Source: Methanobacteriota archaeon (GTDB lineage: Archaea; Thermoplasmatota; Poseidoniia; Poseidoniales; Poseidoniaceae). From it: a stretch of DNA of 8,726 bases. Made by a program: the position numbers and the translations under genes. Every line of letters starts with the position of its first letter. The stretch's first letter is position 1. The stretch is from assembly GCA_002694245.1 (NCBI GenBank), contig NZLM01000044.1, positions 10,682-19,407 on the forward strand, written 5' to 3'. Shown here piece by piece: positions 1 to 7,600 of this stretch. The notes under the pieces are model-generated. The model did no database searches and was not told the origin of the DNA. It saw only the letters and a list, made by a program, of their open reading frames with translations.

Positions 1-5
1 TCTAC

Positions 6-1061
6 TCAAATTAATGACTTAGTAAAGAAATCAACCAACCTTTGTTCATACTCTGATGTGTGAGTTAGCATCATAACGTGATGTTCGTCGACTTCCAAAT
101 CTCTTCCAACATCAAATCTGATAACTGAGTCCTCAAACCAACAATCAATTTTGTCTTCATCACCATTTTGTAATGCTACATCGCACATTTCCTTGCCGTG
201 GTGTACCATTACCCTTTTGTCCTGATTTCCGTGAACAACATACATGTGTCGATCACCGATTTTCGTAGCTGCATCAAGAGGATAATGCTGAATTAAATTC
301 TGGCCAGCGATAATTTTACCTGCAAAAATTCCAGCAGGACCCAAGAACGATGGGAATCCTTGAAATTCCAACTCTTCAACAACAATATCTCCCATGTCGG
401 AATATGTTGAGTCTAACCAAACAGACTGCATTCGATCATCTTTAGAGAATGCAATCGCTGATGTTCCTGCTCCCATTGATGTACCAAATAGGCCGATTTT
501 ATTGGAATCGACTCCCTTTTCTTCAACCAACCAATCGAATACTGCGACGACATCTTTCCACTCATCTTGGCCGCCAGAGACGCGATTGTCGTCAATTGAT
601 GATTCGCCATGATCTCTCAAATCGTAAACGATTACGTTAAATCCAGCATTTATCAACATCCCTGACGGAATAAGTAGCTCTCCTCCAGATTTACAGCCTC
701 TTATACCATGTGTGAAAATAATCCAAGGTGCTGTTGCATTTTGATCATAATACCAAGCTGAAAGGAATACATCGTCAGTTTTTACTTCAATTGTAGCATT
801 GGAATAATTTGGCCACCAGTATTGTGACAAATTGTCCATAATATTCGCTGTAATATTCTCACTATTCTGGGACTCATTTAAGGGAACTTCATTACGTAAT
901 GGAGCAAATTGTGTTGGTATGTTTTGGTCAAAGTTTCCCCAACAATCGGTATTTGTCTTAGCTACCTCGTTGTATACTATCGAGCCTGCAAAGTAATAAC
1001 CGGTAGGCAGTAAAACAAATAGCATTAACAAAAATGGAAAAAATTCACGCTTAAAACCCAT
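6..1061 (-). CDS. Membrane-anchored alpha/beta hydrolase (YqkD-like serine hydrolase)
   Basis: A predicted serine hydrolase of the alpha/beta fold; the substrate is unknown. Numbering from the ATG at 1061 gives 351 residues. Residues 8-30 are a hydrophobic helix (signal anchor or signal peptide) after a short basic start (GFKRE), so the catalytic domain probably faces outside. The oxyanion region HGIRG is at about 118-122, followed by YDLRDHGES (about 147-155). The nucleophile elbow GTSMG places Ser195; Asp281 in HGNQDKR and His327 or His328 near the C-terminus complete the likely triad. Six N-X-S/T sequons lie between residues 62 and 108, and there are four cysteines (40, 123, 293, 307), both fitting an exported protein. 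It is the last gene of the operon. Its ATG overlaps the upstream TGA as TGATG, and GAGGG lies five bases before it. A TTG one codon earlier is possible but worse spaced. The fold and triad are confident; ester, amide or lipid substrate cannot be decided. Confidence 0.87.
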   Translation of the reverse strand: MGFKREFFPFLLMLFVLLPTGYYFAGSIVYNEVAKTNTDCWGNFDQNIPTQFAPLRNEVPLNESQNSENITANIMDNLSQYWWPNYSNATIEVKTDDVFLSAWYYDQNATAPWIIFTHGIRGCKSGGELLIPSGMLINAGFNVIVYDLRDHGESSIDDNRVSGGQDEWKDVVAVFDWLVEEKGVDSNKIGLFGTSMGAGTSAIAFSKDDRMQSVWLDSTYSDMGDIVVEELEFQGFPSFLGPAGIFAGKIIAGQNLIQHYPLDAATKIGDRHMYVVHGNQDKRVMVHHGKEMCDVALQNGDEDKIDCWFEDSVIRFDVGRDLEVDEHHVMMLTHTSEYEQRLVDFFTKSLI

Positions 1062-1900
1062 CAAATCCCTCTGTAAAGTATCGTTGATCCCGCTTTAACA
1101 AACTCACCCTTAGGATAGCCTTCCTTTTCCTCTTCTGCACTAATGACACAGGGTGCGAAGTCCTTTGCAGGAACTCTGACATCGACTCTACTTCCAAGCC
1201 TTATCATTCCGAATCTCTCTCCTCTCCTGAGTTCATCGCCTTCAGATTTCCATGGAATAATTGTTCTTGCCAGAGCACCAGATATTTGCATAACTTCGAC
1301 TATCAATTCATCAGCTCGCTTGAATAATGTCCGGACTCTTTCGTTATACTCACTTTCTTTTCTGAATGCTGGTAAAAATGGCCCCCTTCTCTTGCCTTTA
1401 CCTGTTCTATGTTCCATTCGAATAATCTTACCTGCGACAGGGGCCCGATTGACATGGACATCCATGGGCGACATGAAAACTGCTATTCTCCAAACATCAG
1501 TTTCAGACTCCTCTCCTGGAGGTACTTCCTCGAATCTTTGCTCAGTAGAGAATGATAAGATATTCTCGCAGGGTTGGGGAAACCAGGTTCCTGTATGTTC
1601 ATCTTCCTCGCAGTCATCCATTTCGGATTTTGATGGGCGTCTTCCAGTAGATCTCTCGCGCTTGACAAACATAACGTGTCCATCAGCAGGTGAGACCACG
1701 ACTCCCTCGTCTCTAGGTATAGGGCGGTCTGGATCTCTCCAAAAGTTTGCAAAAAATGCCGCTGTGATAAGCATCAGTATTCCTAAGGTTGGTGCTACTC
1801 CGAAAAGAGGATCAACAAACCAACCTGTCAAAATAAATCCGACCCCCATCAAGGTCGGAGTTACAACTGGCAACAAGCCTCCTTTGGCCAACATAGCCAA
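1061..1900 (-). CDS. psd: Archaetidylserine/phosphatidylserine decarboxylase proenzyme
   Basis: A pyruvoyl-dependent decarboxylase that converts phosphatidylserine, or in archaea archaetidylserine, to the ethanolamine lipid at the cytoplasmic membrane. Two hydrophobic segments (about 9-29 and 33-52) anchor it. Family motifs follow in order: FWRDPDRPIP (53-62), VVSPADG (68-74), FMSPMDVHVNRAP (142-154), YNERV (185-189), QISGALARTIIPWK (205-218) and GERFGMIRLGSRVD (227-240). Self-cleavage is expected between Gly236 and Ser237, Ser237 becoming the pyruvoyl group of a roughly 43-residue small chain. At 279 residues it is longer than the usual 200-220 of the short archaeal form; the excess is a charged insertion at about 83-134. 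The start is a TTG: AGGTGA sits six bases before it but 12 bases before the alternative ATG at 1894. It lies 10 bases after the coiled-coil gene and overlaps the hydrolase by one base. The family is certain; the archaeal substrate follows from the inferred host. Confidence 0.95.
   Translation of the reverse strand: MAMLAKGGLLPVVTPTLMGVGFILTGWFVDPLFGVAPTLGILMLITAAFFANFWRDPDRPIPRDEGVVVSPADGHVMFVKRERSTGRRPSKSEMDDCEEDEHTGTWFPQPCENILSFSTEQRFEEVPPGEESETDVWRIAVFMSPMDVHVNRAPVAGKIIRMEHRTGKGKRRGPFLPAFRKESEYNERVRTLFKRADELIVEVMQISGALARTIIPWKSEGDELRRGERFGMIRLGSRVDVRVPAKDFAPCVISAEEEKEGYPKGEFVKAGSTILYRGI
1066..1071 (-). promoter_or_regulatory. Ribosome binding site of the hydrolase
   Basis: Minus strand GAGGGA inside the last codons of the decarboxylase. 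GAGGG ends five bases before the ATG at 1061 but only two before the TTG at 1064, so it decides the start in favour of the ATG. Together with the TGATG overlap it indicates coupled translation. Confidence 0.6.
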
Positions 1901-1906
1901 GCTAAA

Positions 1907-1912
1907 TCACCT
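1907..1912 (-). promoter_or_regulatory. Ribosome binding site of the decarboxylase, overlapping the upstream stop codon
   Basis: Minus strand AGGTGA, complementary to the 3' end of archaeal 16S rRNA, lies six bases before the TTG at 1900. Its AG are the last two bases of the coiled-coil gene's TAG stop (1911-1913). The spacing favours the TTG over the ATG at 1894. Confidence 0.65.
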
Positions 1913-2885
1913 ACTGGTTACCGCTTGAGTCTCCAGAGTTTCTCCAAACGACTTCTGGTTCTTTGTCGCCATCATCGGATGTGCCCTCTGTATCTTCTGC
2001 CTCGGGTTCTGCTTCTGCAGCCGCTTCGGAAGGTTCGTCCTTGGCAACGAAATCAGCTGCTGCTGCGCCCAACTCTGAGCCTTTGAGGTATTTGTTACCG
2101 TCCATGTCGTAAGACTTTGCGAATTCAATGAACGCCTCCTTGTCAGTAATTCCGTTCTTCTCCATGACACCATCTAGCACTGCATCAGACCAATTCCATT
2201 CTTCTTCCTCTCCTGCCTCTTCAGACTCTGCTTCAGTTGAGGTTGCTTCAGAAGTTTCTGTATCTGTTGGAACTTCGGAATCGTCAATTTTGTTAGCCTC
2301 TTCAAGAGTCATTTCAGCTGCTCTTGCTTCGACCATTTCATCCATCTTCTCAGCAATTGCACGACCCATGTGTTGTGATTGTCTCTCGGCTTCTGCTGCG
2401 GCTTCGATCATCTCATATCTGCGCTTGATTGCTTTGTTTAGGTCTTCGAAAAGTGACATGTGTTCCATGTACCAGTCGTCTCTGGTTTGCAATTCAACAA
2501 CTGCTAATCTCAAGTCATTATCCAACTCTTCAGCAATTGAGAATACCTTACCTAGTCGATCTTTTTCACGAGTGAATTTTTCTTCCATCTTTTGCAACTC
2601 AGGTTCGAGGTGCTCGACTTGTTTGCTAGACTTACTAGCCTTCATTTCCAAATCTCTAATCCTTGCATCTTTTTCTGTCAAAAGTGCTTCTAGACTTTCT
2701 TTTTCGATTTCTCTCTCGACAATTTCTTTCTCGAGAACCTCGACTTCTGCTTTGGTATCCCTAAGCTCGGCTTCCTGCTGCTCATATGCAGCATACAACT
2801 TGAGAAGACGGTCTGTTTCTTCCTCAAGTTTTTCTGTAAGTTCTTTGATTTGAGTTTCTGGAGTGATGGTTCCGGTTTCGGACAT
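1911..2885 (-). CDS. Acidic coiled-coil protein with a C-terminal EF-hand loop, function unknown
   Basis: I do not recognise this 324-residue protein as a named family. Residues about 10-115 are a long Glu/Lys-rich coiled coil; a second helical stretch (about 117-198) contains DDWYMEHMSLFEDLNKAIKR and an alanine-rich segment. A Glu/Ser/Thr-rich linker (about 201-230) leads to a small domain (230-280) whose loop at 260-271 fits an EF-hand: Asp260, Asp262, Asn264 and Glu271 occupy ligand positions 1, 3, 5 and 12, with Leu at position 8. Position 6, usually Gly, is Lys265. The tail (282-324) is acidic and low complexity. There is no signal peptide or membrane segment, so it is probably cytosolic. 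It is the first gene of the operon with the lipid decarboxylase and the exported hydrolase, with AGGTGA five bases before its ATG. A scaffold or calcium-responsive role at the membrane is possible, but this is only suggested by its neighbours. Confidence 0.85.
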   Translation of the reverse strand: MSETGTITPETQIKELTEKLEEETDRLLKLYAAYEQQEAELRDTKAEVEVLEKEIVEREIEKESLEALLTEKDARIRDLEMKASKSSKQVEHLEPELQKMEEKFTREKDRLGKVFSIAEELDNDLRLAVVELQTRDDWYMEHMSLFEDLNKAIKRRYEMIEAAAEAERQSQHMGRAIAEKMDEMVEARAAEMTLEEANKIDDSEVPTDTETSEATSTEAESEEAGEEEEWNWSDAVLDGVMEKNGITDKEAFIEFAKSYDMDGNKYLKGSELGAAAADFVAKDEPSEAAAEAEPEAEDTEGTSDDGDKEPEVVWRNSGDSSGNQ

Positions 2886-2890
2886 TTATC

Positions 2891-2896
2891 TCACCT
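2891..2896 (-). promoter_or_regulatory. Ribosome binding site of the coiled-coil gene
   Basis: Minus strand AGGTGA, five bases before the ATG at 2885. It shows that the operon's first gene has a leader, unlike the leaderless divergent pair next door. Confidence 0.65.
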
Positions 2897-2932
2897 AAGG
2901 CTATGCCTCTCTATCTACCGACATTGACCCTA

Positions 2933-2940
2933 CATATCAA
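2933..2940 (-). promoter_or_regulatory. Weak candidate TATA box of the three-gene operon
   Basis: Minus strand TTGATATG. A start of transcription about 26 bases downstream would fall near 2910 and give a leader of roughly 25 bases that contains the AGGTGA site. The match to an archaeal TATA box is poor, and it lies partly inside the palindrome at 2935-2954, so the assignment is tentative. Confidence 0.25.
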
Positions 2941-2954
2941 GCCGACGCTTGATA
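2935..2954. repeat. Perfect palindrome with 8-bp arms and 4-base centre
   Basis: The arms TATCAAGC (2935-2942) and GCTTGATA (2947-2954) are exact reverse complements around CGAC. It lies 29 bases past the proline iminopeptidase stop and 49 bases before the coiled-coil ATG. It could be an operator for the operon or an RNA hairpin at the end of the iminopeptidase transcript. No T-tract follows on the minus strand, which weakens the terminator reading. Confidence 0.55.
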
Positions 2955-2983
2955 GGTGCAGGATTTGTTGAATACTCAAGTAA

Positions 2984-3988
2984 TCAAAGTGCATCGGTTG
3001 CTTTGACCAATTCTCGGGCAATACTTACTTCGCCCATAGAGTGTCCTGCATCAGGTACGATTATCAAATCGCTTTGCGGTAACGCTTTGTGCAGTTCCCA
3101 TGCACTCTTAGGTGGGCAGACAACATCATATCTCCCCTGAACAATAGTTGTAGGTATATCGATTATCTTAGATGCGTGGTTCAAAATATATGCTTCCTCA
3201 ACAAAAATTGCATTGATAAAATAGTGACACTCAATTCTTGCAAATGCCACTGCAAAGTCCAAATCCTCTGCTTTGTCAAGATATTCTGGATCTGGAAATA
3301 ATCTACTTGTTGCCATTTCCCATCTAGTCCATTCTCTTGCTGCCGACCTCCTAACATCTACATCAGAGTCTGTTAGCCTCGAGTAATATGCCTCGATGAG
3401 GTTGCCTTGTTCATCCTTGGGAATATGGTCCCTGTAGTGGTCAAAAGCATCGGGGAAAATATGACTTGCACCATCTTGGTAGAACCAATGAAGTTCGCTT
3501 TTTCGACACATGAAAATACCCCTCAATGTCAGCGATAACACCCTGTTTGAGTGATTTTGAGCATAGATCAATGAAAGGGTAGAGCCCCATGAACCTCCAA
3601 ATACGTGCCACCTTTCTATGCCAAAACTTTCTCTCAACATCTCGAGATCAGAAACCGATGCATGTGTGTTATTGTCGGTCAACTCTGCGTAAGGAGTGGA
3701 TTGTCCACATCCTCTTTGATCAAATTGGATGATGTCAAATTTTTCAGGATTGAAATATCTTCGATAAGATGGCTGGCTACCCCCTCCCGGGCCGCCATGA
3801 ATCACGATTACGGGAATACCGTCCGGATTACCGCTTCTTTCCCATGCGATTGTGTGCAGTTCTGAAACTTGAAGAAAACCTGTGGAATAAGCATCAATTT
3901 CTGGATACAAAACCTCGTCAATTGATTGGTTCGATAGGGGCATAAATTCTGCAAGAATAGTAAGGACATGTTCCTTTCGATTGTCCAT
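2984..3988 (-). CDS. pip: Proline iminopeptidase (peptidase family S33)
   Basis: A cytosolic serine peptidase that releases N-terminal proline from peptides. The 334 residues follow the family closely: HGGPGGG (64-70, oxyanion region), FDQRGCGQS (89-97), GGSWGS (131-136) with nucleophile Ser133, REWTRWE (218-224) in the cap, GRYD with Asp288, and AGHS with His316. The segment from about residue 27 (LYPEIDAYSTGFLQV) matches where bacterial members begin, so the N-terminus carries roughly 15-25 extra residues. A start at Met16 (ATG at 3943) would be nearer the usual length, but neither ATG has a Shine-Dalgarno site. The first ATG lies 25 bases after a TTTATCG box, the arrangement of a leaderless archaeal gene, so I chose 3988. 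It is divergent from the methyltransferase and shares a 34-base promoter region with it. No signal peptide is visible. Family identity is very secure; proline specificity is by homology. Confidence 0.95.
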   Translation of the reverse strand: MDNRKEHVLTILAEFMPLSNQSIDEVLYPEIDAYSTGFLQVSELHTIAWERSGNPDGIPVIVIHGGPGGGSQPSYRRYFNPEKFDIIQFDQRGCGQSTPYAELTDNNTHASVSDLEMLRESFGIERWHVFGGSWGSTLSLIYAQNHSNRVLSLTLRGIFMCRKSELHWFYQDGASHIFPDAFDHYRDHIPKDEQGNLIEAYYSRLTDSDVDVRRSAAREWTRWEMATSRLFPDPEYLDKAEDLDFAVAFARIECHYFINAIFVEEAYILNHASKIIDIPTTIVQGRYDVVCPPKSAWELHKALPQSDLIIVPDAGHSMGEVSIARELVKATDAL

Positions 3989-3992
3989 ACGG

Positions 3993-3999
3993 TTTATCG
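3993..3999 (+). promoter_or_regulatory. TATA-like box of the methyltransferase gene
   Basis: TTTATCG on the plus strand, centred 27 bases before the ATG at 4023. This is the distance expected between an archaeal TATA box and the transcription start, so the transcript should begin at or very near the start codon. No Shine-Dalgarno site lies between. Confidence 0.6.
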
Positions 4000-4013
4000 A
4001 GGGGTTTTGTTAC

Positions 4014-4020
4014 CGATAAA
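4014..4020 (-). promoter_or_regulatory. TATA-like box of the proline iminopeptidase gene
   Basis: TTTATCG on the minus strand, centred 29 bases before the ATG at 3988, again predicting a leaderless or nearly leaderless transcript. It is the exact inverted copy of the plus-strand box at 3993-3999. Confidence 0.55.
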
Positions 4021-4022
4021 TT

Positions 4023-4643
4023 ATGGAAAAAAAGCCGGCGACAGAAGTGTTCTCAAATTGGGCATTGATAGGCAAGGATGAAGGCATGGAAAGAGGTCAT
4101 GCAAATTCTGTAAAAGCGATGCTTGAGTTAGCACTGCCTATGGTTAGAGATGACTTTACAGCAATAGATTTGGGTTGTGGTAATGGCTGGGTAACAAGAA
4201 TGTTAACAGAACTTGGTGCAACCCATAGCGAAGGTGTTGACGGCGCTGTAGAGATGATTAACAAAGCAAAAAGTTTGGATGATGCGCATAAATATTCACT
4301 CGGCCTACTACCGGATTGGAAGCCAGGCAGGAGATTCGATTTAGTTCATACAATGGAATTTCTGTATTACCTAGAAGACCCCTCAGCAATGATTTCTACA
4401 ATCCATGACGAATGGCTTGAAGATGGTGGAATATTTATCGCAGGTGTTGATCATTATTTTGAGAACAAGGAATCTCTGACATGGCCCGAACATGTCGGCG
4501 TACACATGACAACGAAGACCATCTCTGAATGGAAGGATGCGATGGAAAATGCCGGATTCAATGATGTAGAAATTCATCAAGTAGCGGCCAAAGATGATTT
4601 TCCCGGAACATTAGTCATGCTGGGCCGAGCTTCTCGCCAATAG
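4023..4643 (+). CDS. Class I SAM-dependent methyltransferase, substrate unknown
   Basis: A 206-residue soluble methyltransferase. Motif I is AIDLGCGNGW (47-56), the S-adenosylmethionine-binding glycine loop. Motif II is GVDGAVEMINKA with Asp73 at the end of strand 2, the usual ribose-binding acidic position. The segment RFDLVHTMEFLYYLEDP (104-120) is the motif IV region. EDGGIFIAGVDHY (133-145) is strand 5, and the C-terminal part (from about 167) is the usual helix followed by strands. The N-terminal element FSNWALIGKDEGMERGH (10-26) looks like a conserved substrate-side or lid region but does not identify the substrate. It resembles the broad UbiE/small-molecule group rather than nucleic-acid methyltransferases. 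The ATG lacks a Shine-Dalgarno site and lies 23 bases after a TTTATCG box, indicating a leaderless transcript. Its last 29 bases overlap the end of the convergent helicase-nuclease gene. Confidence 0.9.
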   Translation: MEKKPATEVFSNWALIGKDEGMERGHANSVKAMLELALPMVRDDFTAIDLGCGNGWVTRMLTELGATHSEGVDGAVEMINKAKSLDDAHKYSLGLLPDWKPGRRFDLVHTMEFLYYLEDPSAMISTIHDEWLEDGGIFIAGVDHYFENKESLTWPEHVGVHMTTKTISEWKDAMENAGFNDVEIHQVAAKDDFPGTLVMLGRASRQ

Positions 4644-7600
4644 GCCCGCATAATTTGATTCCGCCAGTGTAAAATGGACACTTTTTGCATGTATCTGACA
4701 TAGACACTGGTAGCCTATCAGGCACGAGTGATGGGTCGTTTGATGCTGCTATTTCTCCAGACCATTTCAACAAAGAGTGTAGATCCTCTTTTGCTAATTC
4801 ATAATCCTCATCTCTCATTCTAATCATCCTTCCCGATGCAGAAATCTGAATTGCTGGTGGTAACACCTTTCTACGATCCTTCTCAGGCTTTGATAACTCA
4901 TTTTTCTCTAACGCAATGCTGTATAGAGTTAATTGTAACCTATGTTCTGAAATCAATTCCTCTTCTGATGGCGTAGAAGCAAACGGAGAGTCTTGTGATG
5001 AAGAAATCTGTAGTTCATTACCCTCAATTGGATTTGAAGGGTTAAAACCATACAAACATTGTTTTGTTTTTGCATCAACAACCTGCAACCAACCCTGACT
5101 ATGCTCATCTCTCAATGCTAGAACCAAGTCTGCTCGTCCACTAAATGTGGAGATTATTGTATCAATTTCTGAAACAACAAGGTCACCGTTTGGAGCCCAT
5201 TGCTTTCTTTCTAGGTTTTCGTGATTATTTTCTACTGATAGATAGAATGGTAATTCCGTCCTCAACCCCTCAACAGCAAAGCCATTCAATTTTTCACCAG
5301 ATGCCAGCCTTCCAAGAGGGCCTTCTCTTGCCAACTTGCCCAGATGTAGTAACCGCAACTTTGTACGTTCTAATACCTCAACATCTGTAATAGTAGATTG
5401 TGCCATAACCTGTTCAACGGTATTACTATCTGTCAATCTATCTTCTTGTTTTTGAATCCATAGACTATCCAAATTCTCTGATTCAGAGCCTGGATTTGCT
5501 AAACCTATTTCCAGAAGTCTGTGGAAGAGGGAGCCAAACTCAGCTGCACTTGGCCAATACTGATTATCCTCCTGAGTTGCAATAAAATCAAATCTTTCTG
5601 GTTTCCAGTTTAATTTACTAGATAGCCAATGTTTCCTTCTGCAAGACCATGCTGAATCAAGTGAATGGGAAGCCATTGGCACATTTACGGTCAATTTTCT
5701 AATTTCCTTCTGAGCGATAAGATTTGTAGGATTGCTTGCAAAATCAATTTTTTCTCTCAAGGATTCTAGGGTCGAACTTTGAGCGGTCAGATCGAAACAA
5801 TCTGGGTGATGGAAAAGGGAAATTCCTGTAACACAATTCTCGCTGAGATGTGAGTTTGCATACAGCTCACCTGGATTCAAAGAAAGGGTCCTGCCTTCTT
5901 GATTCAACCCTCCAACTGACCAGCAGCAGCCCTCTTCACCATTTTGTATACTGGCATGAGCAAGGCCATCTAGGAACATATATCCCATATTTTGACGGCC
6001 CTCTCCCCTCTTGAGTTGAACCTGTCCTGATGAATTTAGGATTGCCCCGCCGTTAGGCGCTCCGGCTAAAATCAGTCTGTCTTTGGCCCGTGTCAAAGCG
6101 ACATAAAATTGGCGTCGCCTTTCGGCTCTCTGCTGACCATCATCGAACAGGTTTGCCAAAGTCCAAAGTCCGCTAGTAGGCTTTTTTATTCCTCTCCAAG
6201 GATGAATTCTTCCTGCTATAATATCAGGCGTAACAAGTACATTTTCTCTAGCAGCAAAAGAGGAGTCTCTCGTTCCTGTCGCAAATATATCGTATGCGAC
6301 AACCACTGGAGCCTCTAGACCCTTTGATCCATGGATTGTCATTATCTGTACTGCTCCTGATGAGGCCGGAGTACTACTTTTTGGACCATCGTGCTCCAAA
6401 TCTGAGAGGTTTCTCATCCTCTCAAGAATGAGGGCAGAATCTCCTCCAACTGTTGAGGATATTCTGTCATAAAGCGATAACCAATTCTCAACATCTTGTC
6501 TGTCCGCCTCTGTTGAATATGAATAAAGTAGATCTGAATGATCGACTACTGTTTCAATAGCTTGCTTTACTTGGCCATTTCTTGACAAAAATAGTAGTCT
6601 AGTTAGAAGATTTTGAAGTCCTTTCGAAGATACTGCATTTGCCAATCCTTCAATTTGATTACCAGTATGCTTGGATAAATGTGAGATTATTGATTCATCA
6701 TCCATTCCAAGGATGACCGACCGTGCGACTGCCAGTGCAGCACTTTTGTCATTAGGCGATGTTAGCAGCCACAGAACTGACATCAAACATCTTACTGTGG
6801 GTCGTTGCATAAGCAATCCCTGTTTTCCCGCCATAGCTGGAACGCCATGCCGATCCAATGCTTTAATCAGCAGAGGAACTCTTGCATGAGAGGCAACTAA
6901 TATCATAATATCTTCAGGCCGATAAGCATCAGAAGGCTCTGTAGCATCTATCCAAGATTCGTCATCTGGGTTGTATATTCTTGAAGTAGTTCCATTTAGC
7001 AATGCAGATATCCTCCTCGCAAGTAAATCAGCACAAAGGGCTCTATCTTTGGAACCAGCATGTAGGAATGGATCGATTGGAACTTCGGAATCTGTAGGAA
7101 CTAACTCAACTCCGCTTCTTGTCGGTAAAATCCATTCCAGCCTTGGCTGCTTTGGTGAACTTCTATTAGGGTTAAGATCTTGAGGCTCTGCGTGCCATGG
7201 CCCAGGTAAAAGATGATGCCTTTCTGAAAAGGTATCTTGGAAAATAACGTTCATCGAATTCATTAATCTAGGTAAAGTTCGGTAATTCGTTGACATCTCA
7301 ATATGCCCTTCTCGTCTGCGATTAAGTAACTCTGTTGAAATCTGATCTCCATTATCATCTAATCTGAATTCTATCCAAGGATCTCTTTTAGAATCGGTTT
7401 CAACTAATTTGCTTGACTGTGTAAATGTTGTACTCTCACCAATTTCGCCCGGTACTGGCCTTGGGTCAAATGCTGCATCTGGTCGATTTAGGTCTGCAGT
7501 CCTGTTCTCCATTACCGCCTCTTCACGATTCATCTCTCGGATTGCTGCGACTGCTCTGCGCATCACTGTAACTTCGGCTTGTCGGAATCTGTAGATTGAC

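Noticed and set aside
1143..1928. Open frame of 261 codons on the plus strand opposite the decarboxylase
   Set aside because: The minus-strand frame has all decarboxylase motifs. The antisense product has no recognisable domain, and no SD or promoter was seen for it.
2128..2853. Open frame of 241 codons on the plus strand, very rich in serine
   Set aside because: It is the reverse complement of the Glu/Ala/Ser-rich coiled-coil gene; serine richness follows from antisense of glutamate and arginine codons. No other support.
2968..2979. Near-palindrome TTGAATACTCAA just past the peptidase stop
   Set aside because: Only the outer four bases on each side plus the central TA pair properly; this is expected by chance in AT-rich sequence.
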